Source: Janthinobacterium rivuli (GTDB lineage: Bacteria; Pseudomonadota; Gammaproteobacteria; Burkholderiales; Burkholderiaceae_D). Taken from it: 64,000 bases of DNA. The position numbers were made by a program, and so were the translations under genes. The notes under the pieces are model-generated. The model was not told where the DNA came from. It saw nothing but the letters and a program-made list of their open reading frames with translations, and searched no databases. Positions 8,089 to 16,912 of this stretch are shown piece by piece (positions within the stretch are counted from its first letter, which is position 1; every line of letters begins with the position of its first letter). Where the stretch lies: assembly GCF_009208735.1 (NCBI RefSeq), contig NZ_WFLJ01000015.1, positions 121,519 to 185,518 on the forward strand, given 5' to 3'.

Positions 8089-9447
8089 TTAACGTAACAC
8101 CAACGCCTTGACCGTTTCCCAGGACGCGCTGTCCGACTGCGTGACGCGCACCTGGTTGCGGCCTGCTTCTTTGGCCTCGTACAGGGCGCGGTCGGCGGCG
8201 ACGAACAGCGCTTCGCGCTGGTCCAGCTGGTGCGGGCGGATGGTCGCCACGCCGATGCTGACGGTGATCCACGGCGAGGTGATCGATCTCGGGTGCGGCA
8301 GTTGCAGTGACTCGATGTGCGCGCGGATGGCTGCGGCCAGGTGCAGTGCGCCTTCGGCATCCGTGTCGGCGAACAGCATGACGAATTCCTCGCCGCCGTA
8401 GCGTGCCGCCAGGTCGCCCGGGCGGGCGGCGTGCGAGGCGATGGCTTGCGCCACCTGCTGCAGACAGCTGTCGCCGGCCGGGTGGCCCAGGCTGTCGTTG
8501 TACAGCTTGAAGTGGTCGACGTCGAGCACCACCAGCGACAGGGTGCCGCTAGCGCGCACGGCGCGCTGCCATTCCTTTTCCAGGAAGCTGTCGAAATGCC
8601 GGCGGTTGGCGATCTGTGTCAGCGGGTCGAGGTAGGCGGCGCGCTGCAAGGCGTCTTCCGACTGCTTGTGGTGGGTGATGTCGTGCAGCAGGCCGATATA
8701 CAGGGGCTGGCGCAGGTACATGGGCGTCAGGGTCAGGTCCATGCTCAGCGCCTCGCCGTTGCGGTGGCGGATCGCCACTTCGCGCGTGCCATGGTTGTGC
8801 GCCTTTTCCGGATTGGCTGCGTACATGGCGAAGTAATCGAGGTATTCCTGCGTCACCAGGGGACTGAGCAACTCGCCGATGAAGCGCCCGGCCAGTTCGT
8901 TTTCGCGGTAGCCCAGGTACTGGTCGCAGGCCGGGTTGGTGTACTGGATGCGGCCATCGGCTTCGATGATCAGCAAGCCCTCGGCCATGTTGTTGACGAT
9001 GGTGCGCAGACGCTCGGCCTGTTCCTGCTGGGTTTCATTGTTGCTGCGGATTTGCAGCTGGGCGCGCACGCGCGCACACACTTCGGCCATGCGCAGCGGC
9101 TTGCTGATGTAATCGACGGCGCCGCAGTCGAAGCCGGCCACCACGTCTTCCGTGTCCGTCTTGGCGCTCATGAAGATGACGGGGATGCCCTGCGTCAGCG
9201 GGTGCTGCTTGAGGCGACGGCACGTTTCGATGCCGTCCATGTCCGGCATCAGCACGTCGAGCAGGATCAGATCGGGATGGGCGCGCTGGGCGATCGCCAG
9301 CGCCCGTTCGCCGGACGTGGCGACATAGGTTTGATAACCTTGCTCGCTCATCAGCTTGCGCAGCAGCTCAAGGTTGGCCGGCGCATCGTCGACAATCAAA
9401 ATGGCGGCGTCGCGCCGCTGGGAATGCCCCACACTGCCTGAACTCAT
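8089..9447 (-). CDS. Response regulator with REC, PAS and GGDEF domains (diguanylate cyclase)
   Basis: The protein has 452 residues from ATG 9447. The REC domain spans about residues 14-130, with phospho-acceptor Asp64 in LLDVLMPDMDG. A PAS domain lies at about 150-270, and a GGDEF domain carries the active-site GGEEF at 351-355. RPGD at 342-345 is an intact RxxD inhibitory site, exactly five residues before GGEEF. It should make cyclic di-GMP under control of phosphorylation and PAS sensing, with product feedback. No partner kinase is adjacent. An ATG at 9495 would add 16 residues, but no good ribosome-binding site precedes either start. A short ORF with a strong Shine-Dalgarno overlaps the 5' end. 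Confidence 0.9.
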   Translation of the reverse strand: MSSGSVGHSQRRDAAILIVDDAPANLELLRKLMSEQGYQTYVATSGERALAIAQRAHPDLILLDVLMPDMDGIETCRRLKQHPLTQGIPVIFMSAKTDTEDVVAGFDCGAVDYISKPLRMAEVCARVRAQLQIRSNNETQQEQAERLRTIVNNMAEGLLIIEADGRIQYTNPACDQYLGYRENELAGRFIGELLSPLVTQEYLDYFAMYAANPEKAHNHGTREVAIRHRNGEALSMDLTLTPMYLRQPLYIGLLHDITHHKQSEDALQRAAYLDPLTQIANRRHFDSFLEKEWQRAVRASGTLSLVVLDVDHFKLYNDSLGHPAGDSCLQQVAQAIASHAARPGDLAARYGGEEFVMLFADTDAEGALHLAAAIRAHIESLQLPHPRSITSPWITVSIGVATIRPHQLDQREALFVAADRALYEAKEAGRNQVRVTQSDSASWETVKALVLR

Positions 9448-9538
9448 TGCTTCCGGCCTTCTCGATGTACTCTGCGATGCCAGCGTTTGCTGCATTTTCG
9501 GTGATGCTGACCGGGGTCAAATCTGATACAGCGGTCAA
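9368..9538 (-). CDS. Possible short upstream ORF (leader peptide) overlapping the cyclase start
   Basis: A near-perfect Shine-Dalgarno AAGGAGG (complement of 9545-9551) is followed after 6 bp by TTG (9538). This opens a 56-codon frame different from the cyclase frame and ending inside its REC region. The first 35 residues are balanced and not arginine-rich, unlike typical shadow frames here. The cyclase itself has a weak ribosome-binding site, so translational coupling is conceivable. A degraded former N-terminus is an alternative. There is no family match. Confidence 0.3.
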   Translation of the reverse strand: MTAVSDLTPVSITENAANAGIAEYIEKAGSNEFRQCGAFPAARRRHFDCRRCAGQP

Positions 9539-9675
9539 ATCATACCTCCTTGCCAATTTTTTGGGTGAAAAAATCGACGTTGGAAGAGGTGGAAAGTATT
9601 ATTTTTATGTTATTTTTAAAAATAAATACACGCAGTTGCTATCGTGAAGGCGGTTTTTAAGGGGAAAAGACGCGT

Positions 9676-9711
9676 GCCCCGCCTGGCGCCGGGAGGGGCG
9701 GCAGGCGGGGC
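9676..9711 (-). terminator. Intrinsic terminator of the aminotransferase gene
   Basis: Arms GCCCCGCCTG (9676-9685) and CAGGCGGGGC (9702-9711) pair perfectly over 10 bp. On the minus strand the hairpin is followed by ACGCGTCTTTTCC, a short T-run, 14 bp after the aminotransferase stop. Confidence 0.65.
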
Positions 9712-9724
9712 ATGGAGGGGGCAG

Positions 9725-10918
9725 TTACATTTTTGCGGCGATCAGTTTGCCCAGGATGGCGATTCCTTCGCGGATGCGTTCCGGCGGCACCGTCACGAAC
9801 GACAGGCGCAGGGTGTGCGTTTCCGGCGTGTTCGCGTAGAACGGCGCGCCCGGCACGAAGGCGACCTTGTTGGCGATGGCTTCATCGAGCAGTTGCATCG
9901 CATCGATGTGCTTCGGCAGGGTGACCCAGATGAACATGCCGCCTTCCGGTTTCGTCCACGTGACGCCGGCCGGGAAGTGCTCTTCCAGCGCGGACAGCAT
10001 GGCCTGGCACTGGTTGCCGTACAGGCTGCGGATGCTCGGGATATGCCGGTCCAGGAAGCCATCCTTGATGACCTCGTGCACGACCATCTGCGTCAGTTGC
10101 GAGGTGTGCAGGTCGGCCGCCTGCTTGGCCAGTTCCAGGCGGCGCACCAGCGGCATCGGCGCCACCACATAGCCGAGGCGGATGCCGGGCGTGAGCACTT
10201 TCGAGAACGAGCCCATGTAGATCACGCCGTCCGGATTCATGTTGATCATCTTCGGATACGGCTCGCCGCTGTAGCTCAGGGCGCCGTACGGATCATCCTC
10301 GATCAGCGGCAGGCCGTGGCGGGCGCAGGTTTCCACCAGTTCCACGCGGCGCGCCACGGACAGGCTGCGGCCCGTCGGGTTCTGGAAGTTCGGCAGCGCG
10401 TACAACAGGCGCGCGCCATCGGCGACGGGGTTGATCGACGACGGCACCAGGCCTTCGTCATCGGTATCGACGGAAACGAATTCGGGACGGTAGACGGAAA
10501 ACGCCTGCAGCGCGCCCAGGTAGCTGGGAGTTTCCACCAGAACCTTGCTGCCTTCGTCGATCAGCACCTTGCCCAGCAAGTCCAGCGCCTGCTGCGAGCC
10601 GGACGTCATCAGCACTTGTTCCGGCAGGATGGTGCTGCCGTTGGCGGACAGGGAATCGGCGATCCACTGGCGCAGCGGCAGGTAGCCGTCGGTGGGGCCG
10701 TATTGCAGGGCCACCTTGCCATTGTTCGACAGCACCTTGTCGAACGCGGTCTTCATTTCTTCCACGGGGAAGGTGGCGGGCGAGGGCAGGCCGCCAGCAA
10801 ACGAGATGATCTCGGGACGCTGCGTGATCTTCAGGATTTCGCGGATGAACGAGCTTTGCAGCTGTTCCGCGCGTTCGGCAAAGCGCCATTGGATCGGATT
10901 CGGATTTTCAATTTTCAT
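9725..10918 (-). CDS. PLP-dependent class I/II aminotransferase (2-aminoadipate/aromatic type)
   Basis: The protein has 397 residues with a fold-type I aminotransferase layout. It contains SFAGGLPSP near the N-terminus, YGPTDGYLPLR, a central TSGSQQALDLLGK, FQNPTGRS, EDDPYG and the Schiff-base lysine in GSFSKVLTPGIRLGY. This group includes LysN-type 2-aminoadipate and multi-substrate aromatic/branched-chain aminotransferases that lack a MocR DNA-binding domain. ATG 10918 begins MKIENPNP; the longer open frame upstream has no support. A separate promoter is likely, since about 175 bp separate it from the exporter gene upstream. The exact amino acid substrate is not determined. Confidence 0.85.
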   Translation of the reverse strand: MKIENPNPIQWRFAERAEQLQSSFIREILKITQRPEIISFAGGLPSPATFPVEEMKTAFDKVLSNNGKVALQYGPTDGYLPLRQWIADSLSANGSTILPEQVLMTSGSQQALDLLGKVLIDEGSKVLVETPSYLGALQAFSVYRPEFVSVDTDDEGLVPSSINPVADGARLLYALPNFQNPTGRSLSVARRVELVETCARHGLPLIEDDPYGALSYSGEPYPKMINMNPDGVIYMGSFSKVLTPGIRLGYVVAPMPLVRRLELAKQAADLHTSQLTQMVVHEVIKDGFLDRHIPSIRSLYGNQCQAMLSALEEHFPAGVTWTKPEGGMFIWVTLPKHIDAMQLLDEAIANKVAFVPGAPFYANTPETHTLRLSFVTVPPERIREGIAILGKLIAAKM

Positions 10919-11094
10919 ACGAGTCTCACAGAAGATGCCGAGCTGCGCCGGCTGGATTTGTTGGCCCGCTTGTGGCGGTGCGTGCGCAAGCGGCGCCGGA
11001 TAGGCGTCGCCATGGTGCTGCGGTATTGTACGACTTGCACGCCGCTCTGCCCATCCGTACGCGCAAGGGCGTTGCAATTGGGCGTCAGGGCGCC

Positions 11095-12006
11095 TTATTT
11101 CAGCTTGCGTCCGATGGCCACGACGGCGATCACGGCGCCGGCAAACATCAGGCTTTCACCGGTCAAGGGCTCGTGCAGCAGCACGGCCGCGCCCACCAGG
11201 GTGAGGAAAGGCTGCAGCAGCTGCGTCTGTCCCACGCGGGCCACGCCGCCCAGCGCCATGCCCCGGTACCAGAAAAAGAAACCGATAAACATGGAAAACA
11301 CGGAGATATAGGCAAAGCCCAGCCAGGCCGCGCCGCTGGCCTGCGCCATCAGCGCGCGCTGTGGCCAGGCGTTCCACAGCACCACGGGAAAGACAAATGG
11401 CACGGCCAGCAGCAGCGCCCAGGAAATCACGTGCTGGCCCGGCATGGCTTGCGCCAGGCGTCCGCCTTCGGCATAGCCGAGTGCCGCCAGCAGCACGGCG
11501 GCAAAGATCAGCCAGTCGGCCAGGTGGAAGCTGCCGCCGCCCTGGCGCAGCGCGAAGGCCACCACCAGCGCCGTGCCGAGCAGGGCCATCAGCCAGAAGC
11601 CCGCGGAAGGGCGTTCCTTGCCGCGCAGTACAGCAAACACGGCGGTGGCCAGCGGCAGGATGCCGACCAGCACGGCGCCGTGCGAGGCGGGCAGGCTGCG
11701 CATGGCGATCGACGTCAGCCAGGGGAAGCCCAGCACGCAGCCCAGCGAGACGAGCGCCAGCGGCAGCCATTGTTCGCGGCGCGGCATGGGCGCGCGCTGC
11801 TGCCATAGCCACAGGCCGGCCAGGCAGGCAGCCACCAGGGCGCGCCCCAGGGCGACAAAGGTGGGGTCGAGTTCGGCCACGGCCAGCCGCGTAAAGGGTA
11901 GTGTCAGACTGAAGAGGGCGACGGCGATCAAGCCCAGCAACAGGCCTGTGCGGTCGGCGCCGAGGCGCAGGGGAGAACTGGGGGAAGTGGTGGCGGGCGA
12001 TGGCAT
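11095..12006 (-). CDS. DMT-superfamily (EamA) transporter
   Basis: The protein has 303 residues with about ten hydrophobic segments arranged as two EamA repeats (roughly residues 17-150 and 160-300). This is the usual length and layout for drug/metabolite exporters of amino acids or related compounds. It is divergent from a MocR-type PLP-binding regulator with a palindromic site between them. That arrangement suggests the exporter is the regulated target and its substrate an amino acid or amine. There is no specificity motif. Confidence 0.85.
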   Translation of the reverse strand: MPSPATTSPSSPLRLGADRTGLLLGLIAVALFSLTLPFTRLAVAELDPTFVALGRALVAACLAGLWLWQQRAPMPRREQWLPLALVSLGCVLGFPWLTSIAMRSLPASHGAVLVGILPLATAVFAVLRGKERPSAGFWLMALLGTALVVAFALRQGGGSFHLADWLIFAAVLLAALGYAEGGRLAQAMPGQHVISWALLLAVPFVFPVVLWNAWPQRALMAQASGAAWLGFAYISVFSMFIGFFFWYRGMALGGVARVGQTQLLQPFLTLVGAAVLLHEPLTGESLMFAGAVIAVVAIGRKLK

Positions 12007-12060
12007 GGCTGTCCTGGTGCGGGTGGCTGGGTCTGGGGGCGGGCTGGAACAATCCGCCCC

Positions 12061-12091
12061 GTACTGCTATCCTAGAGATGAATAGCAGTAC
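12061..12091. promoter_or_regulatory. Long palindromic operator between exporter and MocR regulator
   Basis: GTACTGCTAT (12061-12070) and ATAGCAGTAC (12082-12091) form a perfect 10-bp inverted repeat with an 11-bp spacer. An extra CAGTAC overlaps the right arm. It lies 55 bp from the exporter start and 47 bp from the regulator start, the expected place for a MocR operator. The 21-bp centre-to-centre spacing puts both arms on one DNA face. Confidence 0.6.
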
Positions 12092-12138
12092 AGTACAAAT
12101 ACACTTCGACGCATAATCTCACATACTGTCATGGTCAT

Positions 12139-13557
12139 ATGAGCAATACACTCCCTTTGTTGTCGCGTGCCTCGGGCGAAACCCTGATCGACCAGATCGC
12201 GCGCTCGCTGGCCGCGCGCATCGACGACAAGCTGCTGCGCGGCGGCGCGCGCATGCCCTCGATCCGCCAGTGCGCCGCCAGCCTGGCGGTGTCGTGCGCC
12301 ACGGTGGTGGCCAGCTATGACAAGCTGGTGGCGCGCGGCTACCTGGAATCGCGGCGCGGCGCCGGCTTTTTCGTGCGCGAGCGCTCGCCCCTGAACACGC
12401 CGGCGCCGCCGGCTGGCGCGCAGGATGCGGCGGCGCAGCCGATGGACGTGGTGTGGCTGATCCGCAACATGTTCCGCCAGACGCCCGCCATCCCCGCGCC
12501 GGGCAGCGGTATGCTGCCCGCCGAGTGGCTCGATGGCGACCTGGTGGCGCGCGCCTTGCGCGACGTCAGCCGCCAGCCCGGCAGTTTGCTGCTGGGCTAC
12601 GGCGCGCCGCAGGGTTTCCTGCCGCTGCGCCAGCAGCTGGAGCTGAAACTGGCGGGGCTGGAAATCACCTGTCCGCCCGAGCAGATCGTCACCACGGTGG
12701 GCGTGATGCAGGCGCTGGACCTGGTGGCGCGCGAGTTTGCGCGCCCCGGCGAGACCATTTTCGTCGACGATCCCGCGTACTGGCTGATGTTCGGCGCCTT
12801 TGCCGCCATGGGCATGCACGTCATCGGTATCCCGCGCCTGGCCGACGGCCCCGATATCGCCGTGCTGGCCGAGCTGGCGGCGCTGCACCGTCCCAAACTG
12901 TACGTGATCAATTCGGTGCTGCACAATCCCAGTTCGACGTCGCTGTCGGCGGCCAAGGCCTTCCAGGTGCTGCGCCTGGCCGAACAGCACGATTTCCTGA
13001 TCGTCGAGGATGACATCTATTGCGACATGCATCCGGGCGGCGCGGTGCAGCCGGCCACGCGCCTGGCCGCGCTGGACCAACTGCGGCGCGTGATTTACCT
13101 GGGCGGTTTTTCCAAGAGCCTGTCGGCCAACCTGCGCGTGGGCTTCATCGCCACCTCAATGGAATGGGCGCAGCGCCTGGCCGACCGCAAGATGCTGGCA
13201 ACGCTCACCACCAGCGACATCGGCGAACGCGTGGTGTACAAGATCCTCTCGCAGGGGCTGTACCGCAAGCATGCCGAGCGCCTGCGCGCGCGGCTCGACA
13301 AGGTGCGCGAGGGCACGTATCGCCGCGCCGAGCGGGCCGGCCTGCGCTTCGATCCGGCGCCGGCCGGCATGTTCGTGTGGGCCGATGCGGGCTGCGACAC
13401 GAATGTACTGGCCGAGAAGGCGCTGGCCGAGGGGCTGGTGCTGGCGCCGGGCAGCCTGTTCTCGCCGCGCCAGTTGCCGTCGACCCGCATGCGCCTGAAC
13501 CTGGCCACGGTGCAGGACCAGCGGGTCTGGGACTTTTTCGGCCGCGCTCTGGGTTAA
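12139..13557 (+). CDS. MocR-family regulator (GntR winged helix plus aminotransferase-like domain)
   Basis: The protein has 472 residues. A GntR-type winged helix covers about residues 10-80 (LIDQIARSLAARI, RMPSIRQCAASLAVSCATVVASYDKL). It is joined by a linker to a fold-type I aminotransferase-like domain with NPSSTSLS, EDDIYCDMH and the PLP lysine in GGFSKSLSANLRVGF. MocR proteins use PLP or a PLP-amino-acid adduct as effector and usually regulate a divergent gene, here the EamA exporter. The start ATG 12139 is followed directly by the conserved domain. Confidence 0.9.
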   Translation: MSNTLPLLSRASGETLIDQIARSLAARIDDKLLRGGARMPSIRQCAASLAVSCATVVASYDKLVARGYLESRRGAGFFVRERSPLNTPAPPAGAQDAAAQPMDVVWLIRNMFRQTPAIPAPGSGMLPAEWLDGDLVARALRDVSRQPGSLLLGYGAPQGFLPLRQQLELKLAGLEITCPPEQIVTTVGVMQALDLVAREFARPGETIFVDDPAYWLMFGAFAAMGMHVIGIPRLADGPDIAVLAELAALHRPKLYVINSVLHNPSSTSLSAAKAFQVLRLAEQHDFLIVEDDIYCDMHPGGAVQPATRLAALDQLRRVIYLGGFSKSLSANLRVGFIATSMEWAQRLADRKMLATLTTSDIGERVVYKILSQGLYRKHAERLRARLDKVREGTYRRAERAGLRFDPAPAGMFVWADAGCDTNVLAEKALAEGLVLAPGSLFSPRQLPSTRMRLNLATVQDQRVWDFFGRALG

Positions 13558-13587
13558 ACTGGACATTCCATGACATTCGGCGGGGCT

Positions 13588-13615
13588 CTTGAAATCGCTT
13601 GTACCATCCCCAACT
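13588..13615 (+). promoter_or_regulatory. Sigma-32 (RpoH) heat-shock promoter of htpG
   Basis: CTTGAAA (13588-13594), a 13-bp spacer and CCCCAACT (13608-13615) match the sigma-32 consensus CTTGAAA-N11-16-CCCCATnT in all but one defined position. It lies 40 bp before the htpG start. Confidence 0.85.
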
Positions 13616-13654
13616 CCGTAGCATCCGTCCCATCCACAAGACTATGAGGTAAAA

Positions 13655-15574
13655 ATGGCTGTCTCCGAAAAGCAAACCCTGGGTTTTCAGACCGAAGTGA
13701 AGCAAATGCTGCACCTGATGATCCATTCCCTGTACTCGAACAAGGAAATCTTCCTGCGCGAATTGATCTCGAACGCGTCCGACGCGGCCGACAAATTGCG
13801 CTTCGAAGCGATCGATAACGACGCCCTGTACGGCAACGATCACGAATTGAAGATCAAGGTCAGCTTCGACAAGGATGCGCGCACCATCACCATTTCCGAC
13901 AACGGCATCGGCATGACCCGCGACGAGGCGATCTCGCACCTGGGCACCATCGCCAAGTCGGGCACCAAGGAATTCTTCGGCAAGCTGTCGGGCGACCAGC
14001 AGCAGGACGCGGCCCTGATCGGCCAGTTCGGCGTGGGCTTCTATTCGGGCTTCATCGTCGCCGACAAGATCACCGTCGAAACGCGCCGCGCCGGCGCGGA
14101 CGCCTCCGAGGGCGTGCGCTGGGAATCGGCCGGCGAAGGCGATTACAGCATCGAGACCATCGACAAGCCGTCGCGCGGCACCGACATCATCCTGCACCTG
14201 CGCGAAGGCGAGGACGAATTGCTGTCGAGCTGGAAGATCAAGTCCATCATCCGCAAATACTCGGACCATATCTCGCTGCCGATCGTGATGCAGAAGGAAG
14301 AGTGGGACGACGAGAAAAAAGAAACCGTCCTGAAAGACGAATTCGAAACCGTCAACCAGGCCAGCGCCCTGTGGGCCCGCAACAAGGCCGACATCACGCC
14401 GGAACAGTACGACGAATTTTACAAGCACGTGTCGCACGACTTCCAGTCGCCGCTCACGCACACGCACAACCGCGTCGAAGGCCGCAGCGAATACACGCAG
14501 CTGCTGTACATCCCGGCCAAGGCGCCGTTCGACATGTGGGACCGCAACAAGCGCGGCGGCATCAAGCTGTACGTCAAGCGCGTCTTCATCATGGACGATG
14601 CCGAGCAGCTGATGCCGACCTACCTGCGCTTCGTGCGCGGGGTGATCGATTCGGCCGACCTGCCGCTGAACGTGTCGCGTGAAATCCTGCAGGAATCGCG
14701 CGACGTCAAGGTGATCCGCGAAGGCTCGACCAAGCGCGTGCTGGGCATGCTGGAAGAACTGGCGAATGCGGACGAGCAGGACAAGAAGGACAAGTACGCC
14801 GTCTTCTGGAAGGAATTCGGCCAGGTGCTGAAGGAAGGCATCGGCGAAGACGCGGCCAACAAGGAACGCCTGGCCAAGCTGCTGCGCTTTGCCTCGACGG
14901 CCAACGACGGCGACGAGCAAATCACCTCGTTCGCCGACTATGTGGCGCGCATGAAGGAAGGCCAGGACAAGATCTATTACGTCACGGCCGACAACTACGC
15001 CGCCGCCAAGAACAGCCCGCACCTGGAAATCTTCCGCAAGAAGGGCGTCGAAGTGCTGCTGCTGACGGACCGCGTCGATGAATGGATGCTGTCGTTTATC
15101 CAGGACTTCGAAGGCAAGGAACTGGTCTCCGTCGCCAAGGGCGGCCTGGACCTGGGCGCGCTGGAAGACGAAGCGGAAAAGAAAGAGCACGAAGAAACGG
15201 AAACCTCGTACGCCGACCTGGTGGGCAAGATGAAGACGGTATTGGCCGACAAGGCCAAGGACGTGCGCGTCACGTTCCGCCTGACCGATTCGCCAGCCTG
15301 CCTGGTGGCCGATGAAAACGAATTGTCGGGCAACCTGTTGCGCATGCTCAAAGCTGCTGGCCAGAGCGCGCCGGAATCGAAGCCTATCCTGGAAATCAAT
15401 CCGAACCACCCGCTGGTGACGCGTTTGAAGTATGAAGACGCGGAAGGCGGCAAGTTCGGCGACTGGGCCAACATCCTGTTCGACCAGGCCATGCTGGCCG
15501 AAGGCGGTTCGCTGGCCGACCCTGCCAGCTTCGTGAAACGCCTCAACGAATTGCTGCTCAATTCGGCGAAGTAA
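13655..15574 (+). CDS. htpG: Hsp90-family chaperone HtpG
   Basis: The protein has 639 residues, close to the bacterial norm. The GHKL ATPase domain shows [25 protein letters not shown] and GQFGVGFYS. The middle-domain signature [17 protein letters not shown] is near residue 340-360, followed by the C-terminal dimerisation domain. It is an ATP-dependent cytosolic chaperone that remodels client proteins with DnaK. AGGTAA precedes ATG 13655. A sigma-32 promoter upstream and a strong terminator downstream mark a single-gene heat-shock transcript. Confidence 0.98.
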   Translation: MAVSEKQTLGFQTEVKQMLHLMIHSLYSNKEIFLRELISNASDAADKLRFEAIDNDALYGNDHELKIKVSFDKDARTITISDNGIGMTRDEAISHLGTIAKSGTKEFFGKLSGDQQQDAALIGQFGVGFYSGFIVADKITVETRRAGADASEGVRWESAGEGDYSIETIDKPSRGTDIILHLREGEDELLSSWKIKSIIRKYSDHISLPIVMQKEEWDDEKKETVLKDEFETVNQASALWARNKADITPEQYDEFYKHVSHDFQSPLTHTHNRVEGRSEYTQLLYIPAKAPFDMWDRNKRGGIKLYVKRVFIMDDAEQLMPTYLRFVRGVIDSADLPLNVSREILQESRDVKVIREGSTKRVLGMLEELANADEQDKKDKYAVFWKEFGQVLKEGIGEDAANKERLAKLLRFASTANDGDEQITSFADYVARMKEGQDKIYYVTADNYAAAKNSPHLEIFRKKGVEVLLLTDRVDEWMLSFIQDFEGKELVSVAKGGLDLGALEDEAEKKEHEETETSYADLVGKMKTVLADKAKDVRVTFRLTDSPACLVADENELSGNLLRMLKAAGQSAPESKPILEINPNHPLVTRLKYEDAEGGKFGDWANILFDQAMLAEGGSLADPASFVKRLNELLLNSAK

Positions 15575-15596
15575 ACGCTTTGTTGTCAGTGCGTAG

Positions 15597-15636
15597 ATCG
15601 GATTAGCGGGGCCGTCGAGGCCAAGCGTAATCCGAT
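15597..15636. repeat. Short hairpin repeat, GTCGGATTAGC-type, copy 1
   Basis: ATCGGATTA (15597-15605) and TAATCCGAT (15628-15636) form perfect 9-bp arms. Flanking GTAG and internal GC..GCG match a second copy at 61275-61304, whose arms differ by compensating changes. It resembles widespread proteobacterial extragenic hairpin repeats. Confidence 0.6.
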
Positions 15637-15656
15637 ACGGCGGCTGAGGCATTAGG

Positions 15657-15690
15657 GCCGGCCCTTTCCTCGTGAAAGGGCCGGCTTTTT
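15657..15690 (+). terminator. Intrinsic terminator after htpG
   Basis: GCCGGCCCTTTC (15657-15668), loop CTCGT and GAAAGGGCCGGC (15674-15685) form a perfect 12-bp stem followed by TTTTT. It closes the htpG transcript before the small membrane protein gene. Confidence 0.92.
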
Positions 15691-15704
15691 CTTTAAGGGG
15701 GAGC

Positions 15705-16070
15705 ATGAAAATTCGCCTGATGGCCGGCCTGGGCGCGCATGCGCTGGGCTGCCTGCTGTTTATCGCATTGAGCTGGCTGGGGTTTTATTTGTACACGCAG
15801 CTGTTCGGCAGCCTCGGCTCGCGCGGCGTGGCCGGCGGCCTGGCCCTGCTGCTGGTGTTTTACGTGTATGCGGGCACGAATCTGTTGCTGGCGCTGCTGC
15901 CGCCCGGCTGGTGGAAGCCTGCGCTGTGCGGTCTGCTGGGCGCGGCCGTCCTCGCGTACCTGCTGCCCCACCATCCGTTGCGGGCCATCTACTTCAGCGT
16001 GCTGTCGGGCGGCATGAGCTGGTTGGCGGTGCTGGCCAGCGCCCGTTTAAGCGGATACCTGCGCGGCTGA
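15705..16070 (+). CDS. Small integral membrane protein of unknown function
   Basis: The protein has 121 residues with about four hydrophobic helices (near residues 5-28, 40-62, 68-86 and 94-115) and little soluble sequence. The start is fixed by AAGGGGG at 15695-15701, with ATG at 15705. The family is not recognised and there are no conserved polar residues that would suggest transport. Its 3' end overlaps the convergent hydrolase gene by 24 bp. Confidence 0.7.
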   Translation: MKIRLMAGLGAHALGCLLFIALSWLGFYLYTQLFGSLGSRGVAGGLALLLVFYVYAGTNLLLALLPPGWWKPALCGLLGAAVLAYLLPHHPLRAIYFSVLSGGMSWLAVLASARLSGYLRG

Positions 16071-16790
16071 CAGGCCCGCGAGAAAGGCGGCGACGGCGTC
16101 GGCTGCCGCTTCCGGCGCCGCCTGCAGCAGCATATGCGGCGCGGCGATGTCGACCAGCTGCGCGCCCGCTGCCTGCCGCAGTATATGCACGGCGTTCGCG
16201 GGCGGCACCAGGCGGTCGTGGCGGGCGCGCAGATACAGCACGGGCAGGCTGCCGCGCGCGAAGCTGCGCGAGGCGTCCGTTTCCAGCACGGCGCGCAGGC
16301 GCTGGCGCAGCACGTTGGGCGGCACGTGTGCCAGCGCGGCCGCCAGTTCCGCTTGCAGTTGCGGCGTGGCGCAGGGCGCCAGCAGCGCCTGGCGCAGGGC
16401 GAAGCCGGGCATGGCGCCAAAGGGCACAAGGCCGAGCAGGTGGCGCAGCGGCGCGAGCATCGGGCGCGGATTGCGCACGAACGAACAGCACAGGATCAGG
16501 GCGCGCATGCCGGGCGGCGGATCGGCGCGCAGGGCGGCGCCCAGCGGTCCTGAAAACGATTCGGCCAGCACGACGAAAGGACGGCCCTGCGGCAGGCGCT
16601 CGCGCACGAACGCTTCCAGGGCCGCATAGTCGAGCGGCGCGGCCGGATAGGCGATGGCCTGGGTGTCGATGGCGCCTTGCGCGCGCAAGGCGGCGTCAAA
16701 GCGGTGGAACAGCCGTGCCGTGCCATCCATGCCGGGCAGGAGGACAAGCAGTGTGGCGGCGGGAGGAGAGATCGTCATTGCGGCCATCAT
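16047..16790 (-). CDS. Alpha/beta hydrolase
   Basis: The protein has 247 residues (243 if the in-frame ATG at 16778 is used). The alpha/beta-hydrolase core shows LLPGMDGTARLF near the N-terminus as oxyanion region, the nucleophile elbow AESFSG near residues 77-82, an acid-loop region YLRARHDRLVPP and the catalytic His in APHMLLQ near the C-terminus. The triad therefore looks complete. Neither start has a clear Shine-Dalgarno. The substrate is unknown; the pattern fits small esterases or lipase-like hydrolases. Confidence 0.78.
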   Translation of the reverse strand: MMAAMTISPPAATLLVLLPGMDGTARLFHRFDAALRAQGAIDTQAIAYPAAPLDYAALEAFVRERLPQGRPFVVLAESFSGPLGAALRADPPPGMRALILCCSFVRNPRPMLAPLRHLLGLVPFGAMPGFALRQALLAPCATPQLQAELAAALAHVPPNVLRQRLRAVLETDASRSFARGSLPVLYLRARHDRLVPPANAVHILRQAAGAQLVDIAAPHMLLQAAPEAAADAVAAFLAGLSAAQVSA

Positions 16791-16912
16791 AACAGCCGCA
16801 CCGGCGCACGCGCCGTCCGCCAGGCGCGCCGCATGGGGGCTGGCGCCATGCTAGAATCGCCAGCGCGTCATGCGTGGCCGCCATGGCGGCCAAATCCCCG
16901 ACAGACAGAATC

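Noticed and set aside
16874..16912. Earlier start for the exported protein at 16913
   Set aside because: It would add 13 polar residues before a good signal peptide, with no better ribosome-binding site.
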